Source: Acidobacteria bacterium UBA2994 (GTDB taxonomy: Bacteria > Acidobacteriota > Vicinamibacteria > Vicinamibacterales > UBA8438). Taken from it: a stretch of DNA of 64,000 bases. Below, piece after piece: positions 33,025 to 42,051 of this stretch. Under the pieces are notes generated by a model. It ran no database searches and was not told the DNA's origin. It saw nothing but the letters and a program-made list of their open reading frames with translations. A program made the position numbers and the translations under genes. The stretch spans positions 28,404-92,403 of the forward strand of contig DEAA01000044.1 of NCBI GenBank assembly GCA_002346545.1, written 5' to 3'. Position 1 is the first letter of the stretch. Every line of letters begins with the position of its first letter.

Positions 33025-34012
33025 GCCTGAAATTTCTATCGGCGTCGCCGGCGCAACCGGATACGCGGGGCAGGAGCTGATTCGGCTGGCCGCCCGACAT
33101 CCCGCCGCCACCGTGACCTGCGCGATGGCATCGGCCTCGACCGATGGTAACCGCCGCCTCCCCGCGCTGACACGCATCTGGAACGGCGAGGTGGAACCGC
33201 TGTCAGTGGACCGGTTGGCTGCGGAGTGTCAAGCGGTGTTCATGACGCTGCCTGACGCAGTGGCCGCCGAAGTGGGACCGGCGCTGACGGAACGAGGAGT
33301 CCGCGTATTCGACCTGGCCGGAACGTTCAGACTGCGCGACCGCTCGCTGCGGCTCCGGTGGTACCCGGCGACCCCGGACCTGGACGAACCGGCGGTCTAC
33401 GGACTGACCGAGTACTACCGAGACGAACTACAGACAGCTCGCCTGGTCGCGTGTCCCGGCTGCTACCCCACGGGCGCACTACTGGCACTCCGACCGCTGA
33501 CTGACGCTGGACTCCTCGAGGGTGACATCATCATCGACGCCAAGTCCGGCATTTCCGGCGCCGGCAAGAAGCCCTCGGAACGGACCCATTTCTCTGAGAA
33601 CCATGGGAGCGTCGCGGCCTATAGCGTGCTGGGTCACCGGCATGGGGCCGAGATCGAGCAGGAGCTCGATCGACCGGTAACGTTCACACCGCATCTCGTG
33701 CCACTCGACCGAGGCATCCTGGAGACCATCTACGTCCGGACCCGGCCGGGACTGAGCGCCGCCGCAATCGCCGAGGCGTTCGACGCGGCCTACAGGGACG
33801 CCCCCTTCGTCCGAGTCGACGGCGACGTACTGCCCGAGATCAAGCACGTAGTGCACACCAACTTCTGCGACATCGGCTGGCGCTGGGACCAGGCGTCTAG
33901 ACGCCTGGTTCTTGTTGCCTGCCTCGACAACCTGGTCAAAGGGGCGGCTGGTCAAGCCCTGCAAAACCTGAACGTGGCCTTCGGACTCGATGAGACGACG
34001 GGCCTCTCATGA
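33023..34012 (+). CDS. argC: N-acetyl-gamma-glutamyl-phosphate reductase
   Basis: This 329-residue NADPH-dependent enzyme reduces N-acetylglutamyl phosphate to the semialdehyde. The N-terminal nucleotide loop GVAGATGYAGQELIRL and catalytic C147 in CPGCYPTGALLAL are present, with HRHGAEIEQEL and FTPHLVPLDRGI later. It is first in argCBDJF and overlaps argB by an ATGA junction. No strong ribosome site precedes the ATG; the leader is short and lies inside the ARG box. Confidence 0.96.
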   Translation: MPEISIGVAGATGYAGQELIRLAARHPAATVTCAMASASTDGNRRLPALTRIWNGEVEPLSVDRLAAECQAVFMTLPDAVAAEVGPALTERGVRVFDLAGTFRLRDRSLRLRWYPATPDLDEPAVYGLTEYYRDELQTARLVACPGCYPTGALLALRPLTDAGLLEGDIIIDAKSGISGAGKKPSERTHFSENHGSVAAYSVLGHRHGAEIEQELDRPVTFTPHLVPLDRGILETIYVRTRPGLSAAAIAEAFDAAYRDAPFVRVDGDVLPEIKHVVHTNFCDIGWRWDQASRRLVLVACLDNLVKGAAGQALQNLNVAFGLDETTGLS

Positions 34013-34830
34013 CCGCCGGCCTGACCGTTCTCAAGTTCGGCGGCGAACTGCTCGAGACCGATGAGCGGCGCGGCGCGATGGCGACCGCGATCCGGCGCGT
34101 GTCCCAGGCTTCGGCGCTCGTAGTAGTCCATGGAGGCGGACGTGAGGTCGACGCCGACATGGCAGTGCACGGCATCGACAAGCGCGCGGTAGACGGACTC
34201 AGGATCACCGACGCCCGGACCCTCGAGATCGTCGTCGGAGTGCTCGCGGGACGCGTAAACACCCGCCTGGTCGCGACGCTCGGGAGTATGGGAGTGCGCG
34301 CCGTCGGCCTGACAGCGGCCGACGGCGATGTCGCCAGCGTACAAGTGGCGGCGCCCTATGCGGCCGCCGACGGCGCGACGGTTGACCTCGGCTTCGTTGG
34401 TCAACCCTTCGGCGACGGGTCACAACTGATCGAAACGCTCTGCGCTGGCGGATTTGTGCCAGTCGTAGCGAGCATTGGCGCCAACAACGACGGCCAGCTT
34501 CTGAACGTCAACGCCGATACCCTAGCGGGACACCTCGCGGCGTCGCTTGGCGCCGACCGGTTGCTCATCGCAGGCGGCACGGCCGGCGTGCTTGACCCGG
34601 ACGGCGCGACCATTCCGGTGGTGGACGGGGCGCTGATGGACCAGCTGATCGGAGACGGCCGGGCCAGCGCGGGGATGGTGGCCAAGCTGACGGCCTGCCG
34701 CGCTGCGGCCAGGAGTGGGGTCGCGCGCGTAGACATCGTCACCGGCAAGCAGACCGCCGACCTGGATGCCAGCCCTGGTACTCGAATCGAGATCCCCTCG
34801 ATGGACGGATCGGAGTCGACAGAGTCATGA
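34009..34830 (+). CDS. argB: Acetylglutamate kinase
   Basis: This 273-residue amino-acid kinase phosphorylates N-acetylglutamate. Motifs are LKFGGELLE, VVHGGGREVD, NVNADTLAGHLAASLGADRL and GMVAKLTACR. The N-terminal helix characteristic of arginine-inhibited hexameric kinases is missing, so feedback inhibition may be weak; that is an inference from length. It overlaps argC and argD by four bases each. Confidence 0.95.
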   Translation: MTAGLTVLKFGGELLETDERRGAMATAIRRVSQASALVVVHGGGREVDADMAVHGIDKRAVDGLRITDARTLEIVVGVLAGRVNTRLVATLGSMGVRAVGLTAADGDVASVQVAAPYAAADGATVDLGFVGQPFGDGSQLIETLCAGGFVPVVASIGANNDGQLLNVNADTLAGHLAASLGADRLLIAGGTAGVLDPDGATIPVVDGALMDQLIGDGRASAGMVAKLTACRAAARSGVARVDIVTGKQTADLDASPGTRIEIPSMDGSESTES

Positions 34831-36026
34831 CCACCGACGCAGCCGATATTCAATCCCTCGAAACTGAATACCTGCTCCAGGTGTACCGGCGCATTCCCAT
34901 CGTACTCAACCGAGGCGAAGGCAGCCACCTGTATGACACCGCAGGGCAACCGTATCTCGACTTCATCTCCGGTCTCGGGGTGGCCTCGATGGGTCACGCC
35001 AATCCAGTACTGGCGGAGGCGCTGGCTGATCAGGCCAAGACGTTGCTCCACACGTCGAACCTCTACTTCCACCCCCTCCAGGGTCAGGTGGGAGAACGCC
35101 TGGCGAGGCTCTCGGGTCTGGCCCGCGTGTTCTTCTGCAACAGCGGCACCGAGGCTGTCGAAGGCTGCCTAAAGTTCGCCCGGCGCTACTGGTACAGCCA
35201 GGACGTACACAGCCGCACCCGGTTCGTCGCGCTGGAACGTTCCTTCCACGGTCGCACCCTAGGCGCGTTGTCGACCACGGCCGAACCGGGGTATCGCGCT
35301 CCGTTCGCCCCACTGCTGGACGTGACCTTCGTCTCGCCCGATGACCCATTGGCACTGGAGGCGGCACTGACCGACGAAGTCGCGGCCCTGATCGTCGAAC
35401 CAATCCAGGGTGAAGGCGGGGTGTGGCCGCTGTCGAACGAGCTGGCCGAGGTGATCACGGTCGGGTGCCGCCGAAGCGGCACGCTGCTCATCGCCGACGA
35501 GATTCAGTGCGGACTCGGCCGGACCGGCGCCGCCTTCCACTCGGCGACGTTGGGGCTCAAGCCAGACCTCATGTCGCTGGGTAAAGCGCTTGGCGGCGGC
35601 GTGCCGATCGGAGCGTTACTGATGAGCCAGGCGGTCGCCGACGCCGTGTCCCCGGGCGACCACGGCACCACATACGGCGGCAACCTGCTTTCCTGCCGTG
35701 CGGCCCTCGTATTCCTCGACATGCTGGAACAGGGCGGCCTCGAGCGCGTCCGCCAAGCGGGCGATCGGCTGAGCCAGGGTCTGGAGGCGATCGCCGCGCG
35801 ACACGAGGTGGTCCAGGAGGTGCGTGGGGCCGGGCTCATGCGAGGCATCGCGATGACCGAGAAGGCCGCGATCGCTGTGGTCGCTGGTGCCCAAGAGCGA
35901 CGCCTGCTGGTCAATCGCACGGGCGGGAACGTCGTGCGGATGTTACCGCCGCTGACGGTCACCGACGACGAGATCGACCGGGCATTGGACATCCTGGAGC
36001 AGGCGCTGGCCAACCACACCGGCTAG
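34827..36026 (+). CDS. argD: Acetylornithine aminotransferase
   Basis: This 399-residue class III PLP aminotransferase converts N-acetylglutamate semialdehyde to N-acetylornithine. VFFCNSGTEAVEGCLKFAR, SFHGRTLGAL, D224 in ADEIQCGLGRTG and PLP lysine K253 in SLGKALGGGVPIGA are canonical. It starts with ATG 34827, overlapping argB, and ends 22 bases before argJ. Confidence 0.95.
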   Translation: MTTDAADIQSLETEYLLQVYRRIPIVLNRGEGSHLYDTAGQPYLDFISGLGVASMGHANPVLAEALADQAKTLLHTSNLYFHPLQGQVGERLARLSGLARVFFCNSGTEAVEGCLKFARRYWYSQDVHSRTRFVALERSFHGRTLGALSTTAEPGYRAPFAPLLDVTFVSPDDPLALEAALTDEVAALIVEPIQGEGGVWPLSNELAEVITVGCRRSGTLLIADEIQCGLGRTGAAFHSATLGLKPDLMSLGKALGGGVPIGALLMSQAVADAVSPGDHGTTYGGNLLSCRAALVFLDMLEQGGLERVRQAGDRLSQGLEAIAARHEVVQEVRGAGLMRGIAMTEKAAIAVVAGAQERRLLVNRTGGNVVRMLPPLTVTDDEIDRALDILEQALANHTG

Positions 36027-36048
36027 ACGGCGCTGGCGGAGCGAGATC

Positions 36049-37251
36049 ATGGTGGAACGGATCGAGGGCGGCATCACCGCACCAGCTGGATTCACGGCTG
36101 CTGGCGTGGCGTGCGGAATCAAAGCGTCAGGGCTGGACCTGGCGTTGCTAGTGGCCACGCCCGCCGCGCGCGCTGCCGGGATCTTCACGACCAACCTGGC
36201 CGTGGCGGCGCCGGTCGTGGTAACCCGCGAACACCTTGCTCGCTCGGGCGCAACCACTAGGGCCGTGGTGGTCAACAGCGGATGCGCCAACGCATGCACG
36301 GGTCCCTCTGGACTCGACGTCGCCCGGGCCATGGCCGACGACACGGCCCTGGCGGTAGGGTGCCCGCCGGAGCAGGTGCTGGTGTCCTCCACGGGTGTGA
36401 TCGGGGCGCCACTCGACCCGGCCAAGATCAAGGCTGGCGTCTTGAGTGCCACCCAGACCCTTGGACGAGACCAGCACACCGCTGCGGCCGAAGCGATCAT
36501 GACCACCGACCCCTGGTCGAAGGAAACGGCGGTGCGCGCCGACACCCCGGCGGGGTCGTTCCGGGTCGGCGGGATGGCTAAGGGGGCGGGCATGATCGAG
36601 CCGAACATGGCGACCATGCTGGCGTTCCTGACCACCGACGCCGAGATCAGCCCAGGCGGGCTCCACCGTGCGTTGCGCGAAGTAGCAGACCCAACCTTCA
36701 ACGCCATCACCGTGGACGGTGAGACCTCGACAAACGACATGGTGCTCCTACTCGCTGGCGGTAGCTCCGGCGTGCAGATCGACGAGGGCCTCTACCCGCA
36801 CTTCGTCGAAGCGCTCCATGCAGTCTGTCACGAACTGGCGTTGGCAATCGTGCGCGGCGGCGAGGGTGCGTCGAAGCTGGTCTCGATTCACGTCGCCGGC
36901 GCGGGATCGGTCGACGAGGCGCGACAGGCCGCCAAGGCCATGGCCAACTCCCCGCTCGTCAAGACGGCGGTCCATGGCGAAGATCCGAACTGGGGACGAC
37001 TGGTGGCAGTGGCGGGCCGCGCCGGGGTGGCCTTCGAGCCGACTCGGGCCAGAGTCTTCGTCGGGCCTGTCGAGCTCTTCGGCCACGAAACGGTGTATGC
37101 CGATCGGGAACCGGAAGCGGCCGCGCACCTAAAGCAGGATGAGGTCTCCCTAATCGTCGACCTTGGCACCGGCGGCACAGCGTCGTTTACCGCCTGGACC
37201 TGTGACTTCAGCGCCGAGTACGTGCGGATCAACGCCGACTATCGGACCTGA
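36049..37251 (+). CDS. argJ: Glutamate N-acetyltransferase (ArgJ)
   Basis: This 400-residue Ntn-hydrolase-type enzyme recycles the acetyl group from acetylornithine to glutamate. It should cleave itself between A188 and T189 in EPNMATMLAFLTTDA, with T189 becoming the nucleophile. STGVIG and the C-terminal cap region are intact. Its presence means the pathway is cyclic, and no argE is needed. Whether it is bifunctional with acetyl-CoA cannot be told from sequence. Confidence 0.95.
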   Translation: MVERIEGGITAPAGFTAAGVACGIKASGLDLALLVATPAARAAGIFTTNLAVAAPVVVTREHLARSGATTRAVVVNSGCANACTGPSGLDVARAMADDTALAVGCPPEQVLVSSTGVIGAPLDPAKIKAGVLSATQTLGRDQHTAAAEAIMTTDPWSKETAVRADTPAGSFRVGGMAKGAGMIEPNMATMLAFLTTDAEISPGGLHRALREVADPTFNAITVDGETSTNDMVLLLAGGSSGVQIDEGLYPHFVEALHAVCHELALAIVRGGEGASKLVSIHVAGAGSVDEARQAAKAMANSPLVKTAVHGEDPNWGRLVAVAGRAGVAFEPTRARVFVGPVELFGHETVYADREPEAAAHLKQDEVSLIVDLGTGGTASFTAWTCDFSAEYVRINADYRT

Positions 37252-37262
37252 CCCCTACGACC

Positions 37263-38252
37263 ATGACGACCACATCGCCTACGCCCAAGTCGAACCAGGC
37301 TGCCCGGACAGCACTCCGAGCGCCGGGCCGGACCTACCTGTCCGTACTCGATCTGACCCCGAGCGCGCTCGAAGCGGTGCTCGCGCTGGCGGGGCGTCTG
37401 AAAAAGGAACGGGCGCTGGGGCCCGACGCGCCGACCGCGCGCGCCCTGGCGGGGCAGTCATTGGCCCTGCTGTTCGACAAACCCTCGCTCAGGACCCGTA
37501 CCGGATTCGAGATCGCAATGCGGGAGCTCGGCGGCAACGTCACGTGCCCGCCGTCGGCGGACGCGCTCGGCACCCGGGAGACGCTCGCCGACGTGGCCCG
37601 CACCCTGGAGCGATGGGTCTCGGTGGCCGCCATCCGGACTTTCGAGCAGTCACGGCTTCAGGAGTTCGTCAACGCCACGGCACAACTCAGAGTGGTCAAC
37701 GCTCTGACCAACGAGGAGCATCCCTGTCAGGCCCTGGCCGACTGCCTCACCATTGCCGAACGCTGCGGCTCGGTCCGGGGACGCACGCTGGCCTACGTGG
37801 GTGACGGCAACAACGTCGCCACCTCGCTGACTCACGCCGCCGTCACGCTGGGAATGAACCTGAGACTCGCGTCGCCGGAGGCCTATCAGCTACCTGAATC
37901 GACCCTGGCCGCGGCACGGGCCCGCGGTTCGGGAGGGATGGAGATCGTCCAAGTCACCGACCCGTCCGAGGCGGTGGAGGGCGCCGATGCGGTGTACACG
38001 GACGTCTGGACCTCGATGGGACAGGAAGCGGAAAGTGCCCGCCGGATGCAGGCGTTCGAAGGCTATCGGGTCTCATCCGCACTGATGGATCTGGCAGGAC
38101 CGGATGCCTTCTTCATGCACTGTCTGCCAGCCCACCGTGGCGAGGAGGTCGATGCCGACGTCCTCGACGGGCCACGTTCAGCGGTCTTCGACCAGGCGGA
38201 GAACAGACTCCACACCCAAAAGGCGCTGCTGTTGACGTTGTTGGGGCGGTAG
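37263..38252 (+). CDS. argF: Ornithine carbamoyltransferase
   Basis: This 329-residue transferase makes citrulline from ornithine and carbamoyl phosphate. The carbamoyl-phosphate motif is KPSLRTRTGFE, followed by NALTNEEHPCQALADCLT, and the ornithine-side cysteine C287 is in HCLPAHRGEE. The HCLPAHRGEE sequence distinguishes it from acetylornithine transcarbamylases. It is last in the arg operon and ends 14 bases before the convergent purE. Confidence 0.95.
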   Translation: MTTTSPTPKSNQAARTALRAPGRTYLSVLDLTPSALEAVLALAGRLKKERALGPDAPTARALAGQSLALLFDKPSLRTRTGFEIAMRELGGNVTCPPSADALGTRETLADVARTLERWVSVAAIRTFEQSRLQEFVNATAQLRVVNALTNEEHPCQALADCLTIAERCGSVRGRTLAYVGDGNNVATSLTHAAVTLGMNLRLASPEAYQLPESTLAAARARGSGGMEIVQVTDPSEAVEGADAVYTDVWTSMGQEAESARRMQAFEGYRVSSALMDLAGPDAFFMHCLPAHRGEEVDADVLDGPRSAVFDQAENRLHTQKALLLTLLGR

Positions 38253-38266
38253 CGAAGCTGGTTTCC

Positions 38267-38764
38267 TCAAGGCTGGACCAGCTCGGCCGCCGCCTTCTCG
38301 ACCTTGGCGGTCTGCTTCACCCGGTAGGCATCTACCTGCTCCGCCACGGCCGGATCGCCGATAGCGAGGATCTGAGCCGCCAGCACGGCGGCGTTGGTTG
38401 CGCCCGCCTTGCCGACGGCCACGGTTGCGACCGGCACGCCCGGCGGCATCTGCACCGTGGCGAGCAACGAGTCGAAACCCTTTAGCGGCGACGAGTCGAT
38501 CGGCACCCCTATGACGGGCAGCGCGGTGTGCGCCGCCACGACGCCGGCCAAGTGGGCGGCAGCACCGGCACCGACCACGAACACCTTCACCCCTCTGACG
38601 ATCGCCTCCTCCATCACCTTCTGGACCCGAGCCGGTGAACGGTGCGCCGAGGCCACGGTCATCTCGCTCGAAATGCCGAGGTCGCGCAGGGTGCGCACGG
38701 TATTGGCCATCACGTCCGCGTCGGACCCGGACCCCATCAGCACTTGCACTTGCAGATCACTCAT
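38267..38764 (-). CDS. purE: 5-(carboxyamino)imidazole ribonucleotide mutase
   Basis: This 165-residue PurE acts in purine synthesis. MGSGSDADVM and SAHRSPARV are the substrate-binding motifs, and GAGAAAHLAGVVAAHT is typical of class I PurE, which works with PurK. No purK is in the window. I chose ATG 38764 (MSDLQVQV); a codon three residues upstream is also possible. It lies 18 bases after purD. Confidence 0.94.
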   Translation of the reverse strand: MSDLQVQVLMGSGSDADVMANTVRTLRDLGISSEMTVASAHRSPARVQKVMEEAIVRGVKVFVVGAGAAAHLAGVVAAHTALPVIGVPIDSSPLKGFDSLLATVQMPPGVPVATVAVGKAGATNAAVLAAQILAIGDPAVAEQVDAYRVKQTAKVEKAAAELVQP

Positions 38765-38782
38765 CTCCCTCACCCTTCTCCG

Positions 38783-40060
38783 TCAAGACCGCAGGGCCTT
38801 GCGTCCGATATCGGTCCGCACCTGCTTATCGGTAAACGTCACACACTGCTCCGCCGCATAGGCCCGCGCAATGGCGGCGCCATAGTCTGCTCCCCGGCCG
38901 ACCACGGTCAGCACCCGGCCGCCGGTCGTCACCACCGAGTCACCGTCGAGCCTAGTACCGGCATGGAACACCAACACGCCTTCCTGTTCGGCCGTCTGGT
39001 CGAGTCCACTGATCGGCAGGCCCTTCGCGTAAGCCCCAGGATAGCCGCCCGAGGCAAGGACCACCCCGACATGCGGGTCAGTCGTGTGGCGACACACCGA
39101 GGTCGAGAGACTGCCAGCCGCGGCCGCCGCCAGCATCGGCGCGAGCGAATCCTCAACCATCGGCAGAACGACCTGCGCCTCCGGATCTCCGAGCCGGACG
39201 TTGAACTCGATGACCTTGGGCCCATCTACGGTCAGCATCAAACCGACATACAGGAACCCGTGATACGCCGCTCCTTCGGCGGCCAGCCCCTCGAGCACCG
39301 GTCCGACGATCTCCTCACGGATGCGCCGCTCGACGGCCGGGGTCACCAGCGGACTGGGCGAAAACGCACCCATCCCTCCGGTGTTGGGTCCCTGGTCGTC
39401 GTCGTAAGCGCGTTTGTGGTCCTGGGCCGTCGGTAGGGCGAGCGCCGCTCGCCCGTCGCAGATGGCGAAATACGAAGCCTCAGGACCAACGAGACATTCC
39501 TCGATCACCACCCGACGGCCAGCATCGCCAAAGCGATCGTCAAGCATCGCCTCCCGGATCGCCGCCTCGGCCGAGCCGCGATCCGACGCAACGGTGACGC
39601 CCTTTCCAGCGGCCAGGCCGTCGGCCTTGACCACGACTGGAAAGCCGAACTGCTCGCCCGCCACAGACGCCAGTGCCCCCTCGGCTGTGTCGTGCACGGC
39701 GAATCTAGCAGTCGGCACCTCGTGTCGCTGCATGAATTCCTTGGCAAACGCCTTACTCGACTCGAGTCGCGCGGCAGCCTGACTGGGACCGAACAGGACA
39801 CGCCCGGCAGCCGCAAACCGATCCTGAACCCCTAGCGCCAGGGGTAGTTCGGGTCCCACCACCGTCAAGTCGATGTCCTCCGCCTCGGCCAAGGCCAGGA
39901 CGGCCGCCGGGTCGGACATGTCGAGATCGAGGGCGCGCGCCACCTCACTGGTGCCGGCGTTGCCCGGCGCGCACACAACCTCCCGGACGCCGGCTTCACG
40001 GCCCAGCTTCCAGGCGAGCGCATGCTCACGCGCGCCGCTACCGACCACCAGTATCTTCAT
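38783..40060 (-). CDS. purD: Phosphoribosylamine-glycine ligase
   Basis: This 425-residue ATP-grasp ligase adds glycine to phosphoribosylamine. It begins MKILVVGSGAREHALAWKL as in the family. It has the ATP-grasp KADGLAAGKGV, the AYDDDQGPNTGGMGAFSPSP loop and the metal-site EFNVRLGDPEAQ. It is first in a purD-purE unit. Confidence 0.96.
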   Translation of the reverse strand: MKILVVGSGAREHALAWKLGREAGVREVVCAPGNAGTSEVARALDLDMSDPAAVLALAEAEDIDLTVVGPELPLALGVQDRFAAAGRVLFGPSQAAARLESSKAFAKEFMQRHEVPTARFAVHDTAEGALASVAGEQFGFPVVVKADGLAAGKGVTVASDRGSAEAAIREAMLDDRFGDAGRRVVIEECLVGPEASYFAICDGRAALALPTAQDHKRAYDDDQGPNTGGMGAFSPSPLVTPAVERRIREEIVGPVLEGLAAEGAAYHGFLYVGLMLTVDGPKVIEFNVRLGDPEAQVVLPMVEDSLAPMLAAAAAGSLSTSVCRHTTDPHVGVVLASGGYPGAYAKGLPISGLDQTAEQEGVLVFHAGTRLDGDSVVTTGGRVLTVVGRGADYGAAIARAYAAEQCVTFTDKQVRTDIGRKALRS

Positions 40061-40164
40061 GAATCAGCCTCGAAATGGAACGCCAACGCCACCGACCTCA
40101 CGTGGGTGGGGCGGGAACGTCGGTTGCCCCGGCCGCAGACAACCTGTCGCGCCCGTGAATTCTG

Positions 40165-40194
40165 TTGCGCCACAACACAATAGGGCACTAGAAT
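40165..40194 (+). promoter_or_regulatory. Weak candidate promoter for rpsU
   Basis: TTGCGC (40165-40170) and TAGAAT (40189-40194) are separated by 18 bases. The -10 box is good, the -35 only half matched. It would give a leader of about 150 bases before rpsU. Confidence 0.3.
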
Positions 40195-40200
40195 TTCTGT

Positions 40201-40252
40201 TTGCCCCTTAAGCAAGCGGGGCAACCAATGCTCGTTCCGGCCAGCTGGCCGG
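40201..40252 (+). other. Two hairpins in the rpsU leader region
   Basis: TTGCCCC at 40201-40207 pairs with GGGGCAA at 40218-40224, and CCGGCCAGCTGGCCGG at 40237-40252 is a perfect 16-base palindrome. Neither has a trailing T-run. They lie between purD (divergent) and rpsU and may form a structured leader; function is unknown. Confidence 0.45.
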
Positions 40253-40347
40253 GGCTAGCCTAGCACACTCGATGAGCTCCGGCACCGCGGATGCCGGGCC
40301 CCCGCGAAGACGGCATCGCTGACCGCGCGAGGGAGGTGTCAAGCAGT

Positions 40348-40545
40348 TTGGCTGAGGTCAAAATCAATGAGGGCGAATCGGTTGAGAGCGCGTTGCGCCG
40401 CTTCAAGCGAAAGGTCCAGCAGGAAGACATCATCAAGGACATCAAGAAGCACTCGTACTACTTGAAACCTGGTGACAAGCGCCGAGCGAAGCAAGCCCTT
40501 GCTCGAAAGCGCACCCGCAAGAAGCAGCGTCGCGAGACCGAGTAG
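40348..40545 (+). CDS. rpsU: Small ribosomal subunit protein bS21
   Basis: The 65-residue product begins LAEVKINEGESVESALRRFK and ends in a strongly basic helix (KRRAKQALARKRTRKKQRRE), as bS21 does. The start appears to be TTG 40348, with GGGAGG at 40331-40336; GTG 40336 lies too close to that site. bS21 helps initiation on the 30S subunit. A non-ATG start on a ribosomal protein gene may keep its level low. Confidence 0.9.
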   Translation: MAEVKINEGESVESALRRFKRKVQQEDIIKDIKKHSYYLKPGDKRRAKQALARKRTRKKQRRETE

Positions 40546-40570
40546 GCCGACCGCCAGTGTCAGCGTGTAT

Positions 40571-40599
40571 TTGACAGACCCCAGGGATCATAGTACTTT
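40571..40599 (+). promoter_or_regulatory. Candidate promoter for the STAS gene
   Basis: TTGACA at 40571-40576 is a perfect -35 box. The best-spaced -10 is TACTTT at 40594-40599 (17 bases), a weak match. Confidence 0.35.
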
Positions 40600-40687
40600 T
40601 TTCAGCGGCTCTGAGTCAGTTAAAGCTCAATAGCACAGGGTCTTACGGCGTTTCATACCGCGCCGGGAACTCAGTGGGAGAGTCTTC

Positions 40688-41029
40688 ATGGAAATCGAGG
40701 AAAGAACACTCGAGAACGTCGTCGTGCTGGATCTGAAAGGGAAGCTCACCATCGGCGAAGGCGACGAGCTCCTGAAGGAAAAGATCAACAACCTGCTGCA
40801 GCAGGGACACAAGAACCTGCTACTGAACCTCGAAGACGTTCCCTACGTCGACAGTGCCGGTCTCGGCGAGATCGTGCGGACCTACACGACCGTTAGCCGC
40901 CAAGGTGGCACTCTAAAGCTCGTGAACCTCACGAAGCGGATCACCGACCTGCTGGCCATCACCAAGCTGTTGACGGTGTTCGACACCTTCGAGTCCGAAG
41001 CCGACGCGGTCAGCAGCTTCAGCAGCTGA
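40688..41029 (+). CDS. STAS-domain anti-sigma-factor antagonist-like protein
   Basis: This 113-residue single STAS domain resembles SpoIIAA/RsbV proteins. The phosphorylatable serine is S56 in YVDSAGLGEIVRTYT. In partner-switching systems the dephosphorylated form binds an anti-sigma kinase. No such kinase or sigma factor is adjacent; the next genes are for glycan assembly, so the target is unknown. It has a GGGAG ribosome site before ATG 40688. Confidence 0.88.
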   Translation: MEIEERTLENVVVLDLKGKLTIGEGDELLKEKINNLLQQGHKNLLLNLEDVPYVDSAGLGEIVRTYTTVSRQGGTLKLVNLTKRITDLLAITKLLTVFDTFESEADAVSSFSS

Positions 41030-41044
41030 CCGTCGGGTCGCCCC

Positions 41045-41064
41045 GCCCCGCTCCGGCGCGGGGC
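41045..41064 (+). other. GC-rich hairpin between the STAS and UbiA genes
   Basis: GCCCCGC (41045-41051) pairs with GCGGGGC (41058-41064) around a six-base loop. There is no T-tract. It may reduce read-through into the UbiA gene or stabilise the STAS transcript. Confidence 0.35.
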
Positions 41065-41074
41065 GCCGGACGCG

Positions 41075-42019
41075 ATGGCGCACTACAGCTCCGAGCACGG
41101 GATGACCGACGTCTCGCCCCACCGGGAGACGTCGGCCTTCAACCTAACGGCCGACCTCGTCACCTCCCTCCGGCCGGACCAGTGGACCAAGAACCTGATC
41201 GTGTTCGCCGGGCTCGTCTTTGGCGGGCAACTGATGGAACCAACGTCCGTCTTCAGGGCGGCCGGCGCCTTCGGCGCGTTCTGCGCACTGTCGAGCGCGA
41301 TGTATCTCGTCAACGACCTAGGAGACCGGAGAGCAGACCGGCTGCATCCGGTCAAGGCCAAGCGCCCGATCGCCGCCGGACGTATCTCAAGCGGCGTGGC
41401 GATCGGCGCCGTCGTGGTGTTGCTGGCGCTTGGTCTCGGTGCCGGCTTCGTTCTCAACCCGATGCTGGGCGGGCTATCGCTGCTGTTCGTCGCGTTGCTC
41501 ACGCTCTACTCACGGCTCCTCAAGCACATGGTCGTGCTCGACGTGCTGACGATCGCGGTCGGCTTCGTACTCAGGGCGGTGGCTGGCGCCGTCGCCGTCG
41601 GCGTTCCGTCGAGCCAGTGGCTACTGGTCTGTACCTTGCTGGGCGCCCTGTTCCTCGGCCTCACCAAGCGGCGACAGGAGGTGGACGCACTGGGTGAGCA
41701 TGCGACCGAGCATCGGCCGGCGCTGGGCCGCTACAGTGTGCAGGGACTCGACCAGATGGTCACGATCGTGGCCGGAGCCACCGTGCTGAGCTATGCGGTC
41801 TACACAACCGACCCGAACACGATCGCCACCTTCGGCACCGATCTGCTGACCTTGACGATTCCATTCCCGGTCTATGGGGTACTCCGCTATCTGCTGATCA
41901 TGCGAGAACACCCGCTGGCCAGTCCCTCCGACCTGTTGCTACGGGACCGCGGGCTGGCCTGGTGCGCCGTGGGCTGGTCGGTAGCGGTCGCCCTGATCAT
42001 CTACCGCCCGCTCGGATAA
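41075..42019 (+). CDS. UbiA-family prenyltransferase, decaprenyl-phosphate phosphoribosyltransferase-like
   Basis: This 314-residue protein has about eight to nine membrane segments and the UbiA aspartate motif NDLGDRRADRLHPVKAKRPI. The start LRPDQWTKNLIVFAGLVFGG is typical of the DPPR-synthase branch, which moves phosphoribose onto a polyprenyl phosphate to begin synthesis of arabinofuranose-type donors. That activity is inferred from subfamily resemblance. It heads a run of glycosyltransferases, consistent with lipid-linked sugar supply. ATG 41102 is a possible alternative start. Confidence 0.82.
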   Translation: MAHYSSEHGMTDVSPHRETSAFNLTADLVTSLRPDQWTKNLIVFAGLVFGGQLMEPTSVFRAAGAFGAFCALSSAMYLVNDLGDRRADRLHPVKAKRPIAAGRISSGVAIGAVVVLLALGLGAGFVLNPMLGGLSLLFVALLTLYSRLLKHMVVLDVLTIAVGFVLRAVAGAVAVGVPSSQWLLVCTLLGALFLGLTKRRQEVDALGEHATEHRPALGRYSVQGLDQMVTIVAGATVLSYAVYTTDPNTIATFGTDLLTLTIPFPVYGVLRYLLIMREHPLASPSDLLLRDRGLAWCAVGWSVAVALIIYRPLG

Positions 42020-42051
42020 CGCCCGCATCAACTACACTTATCTGGCACACA

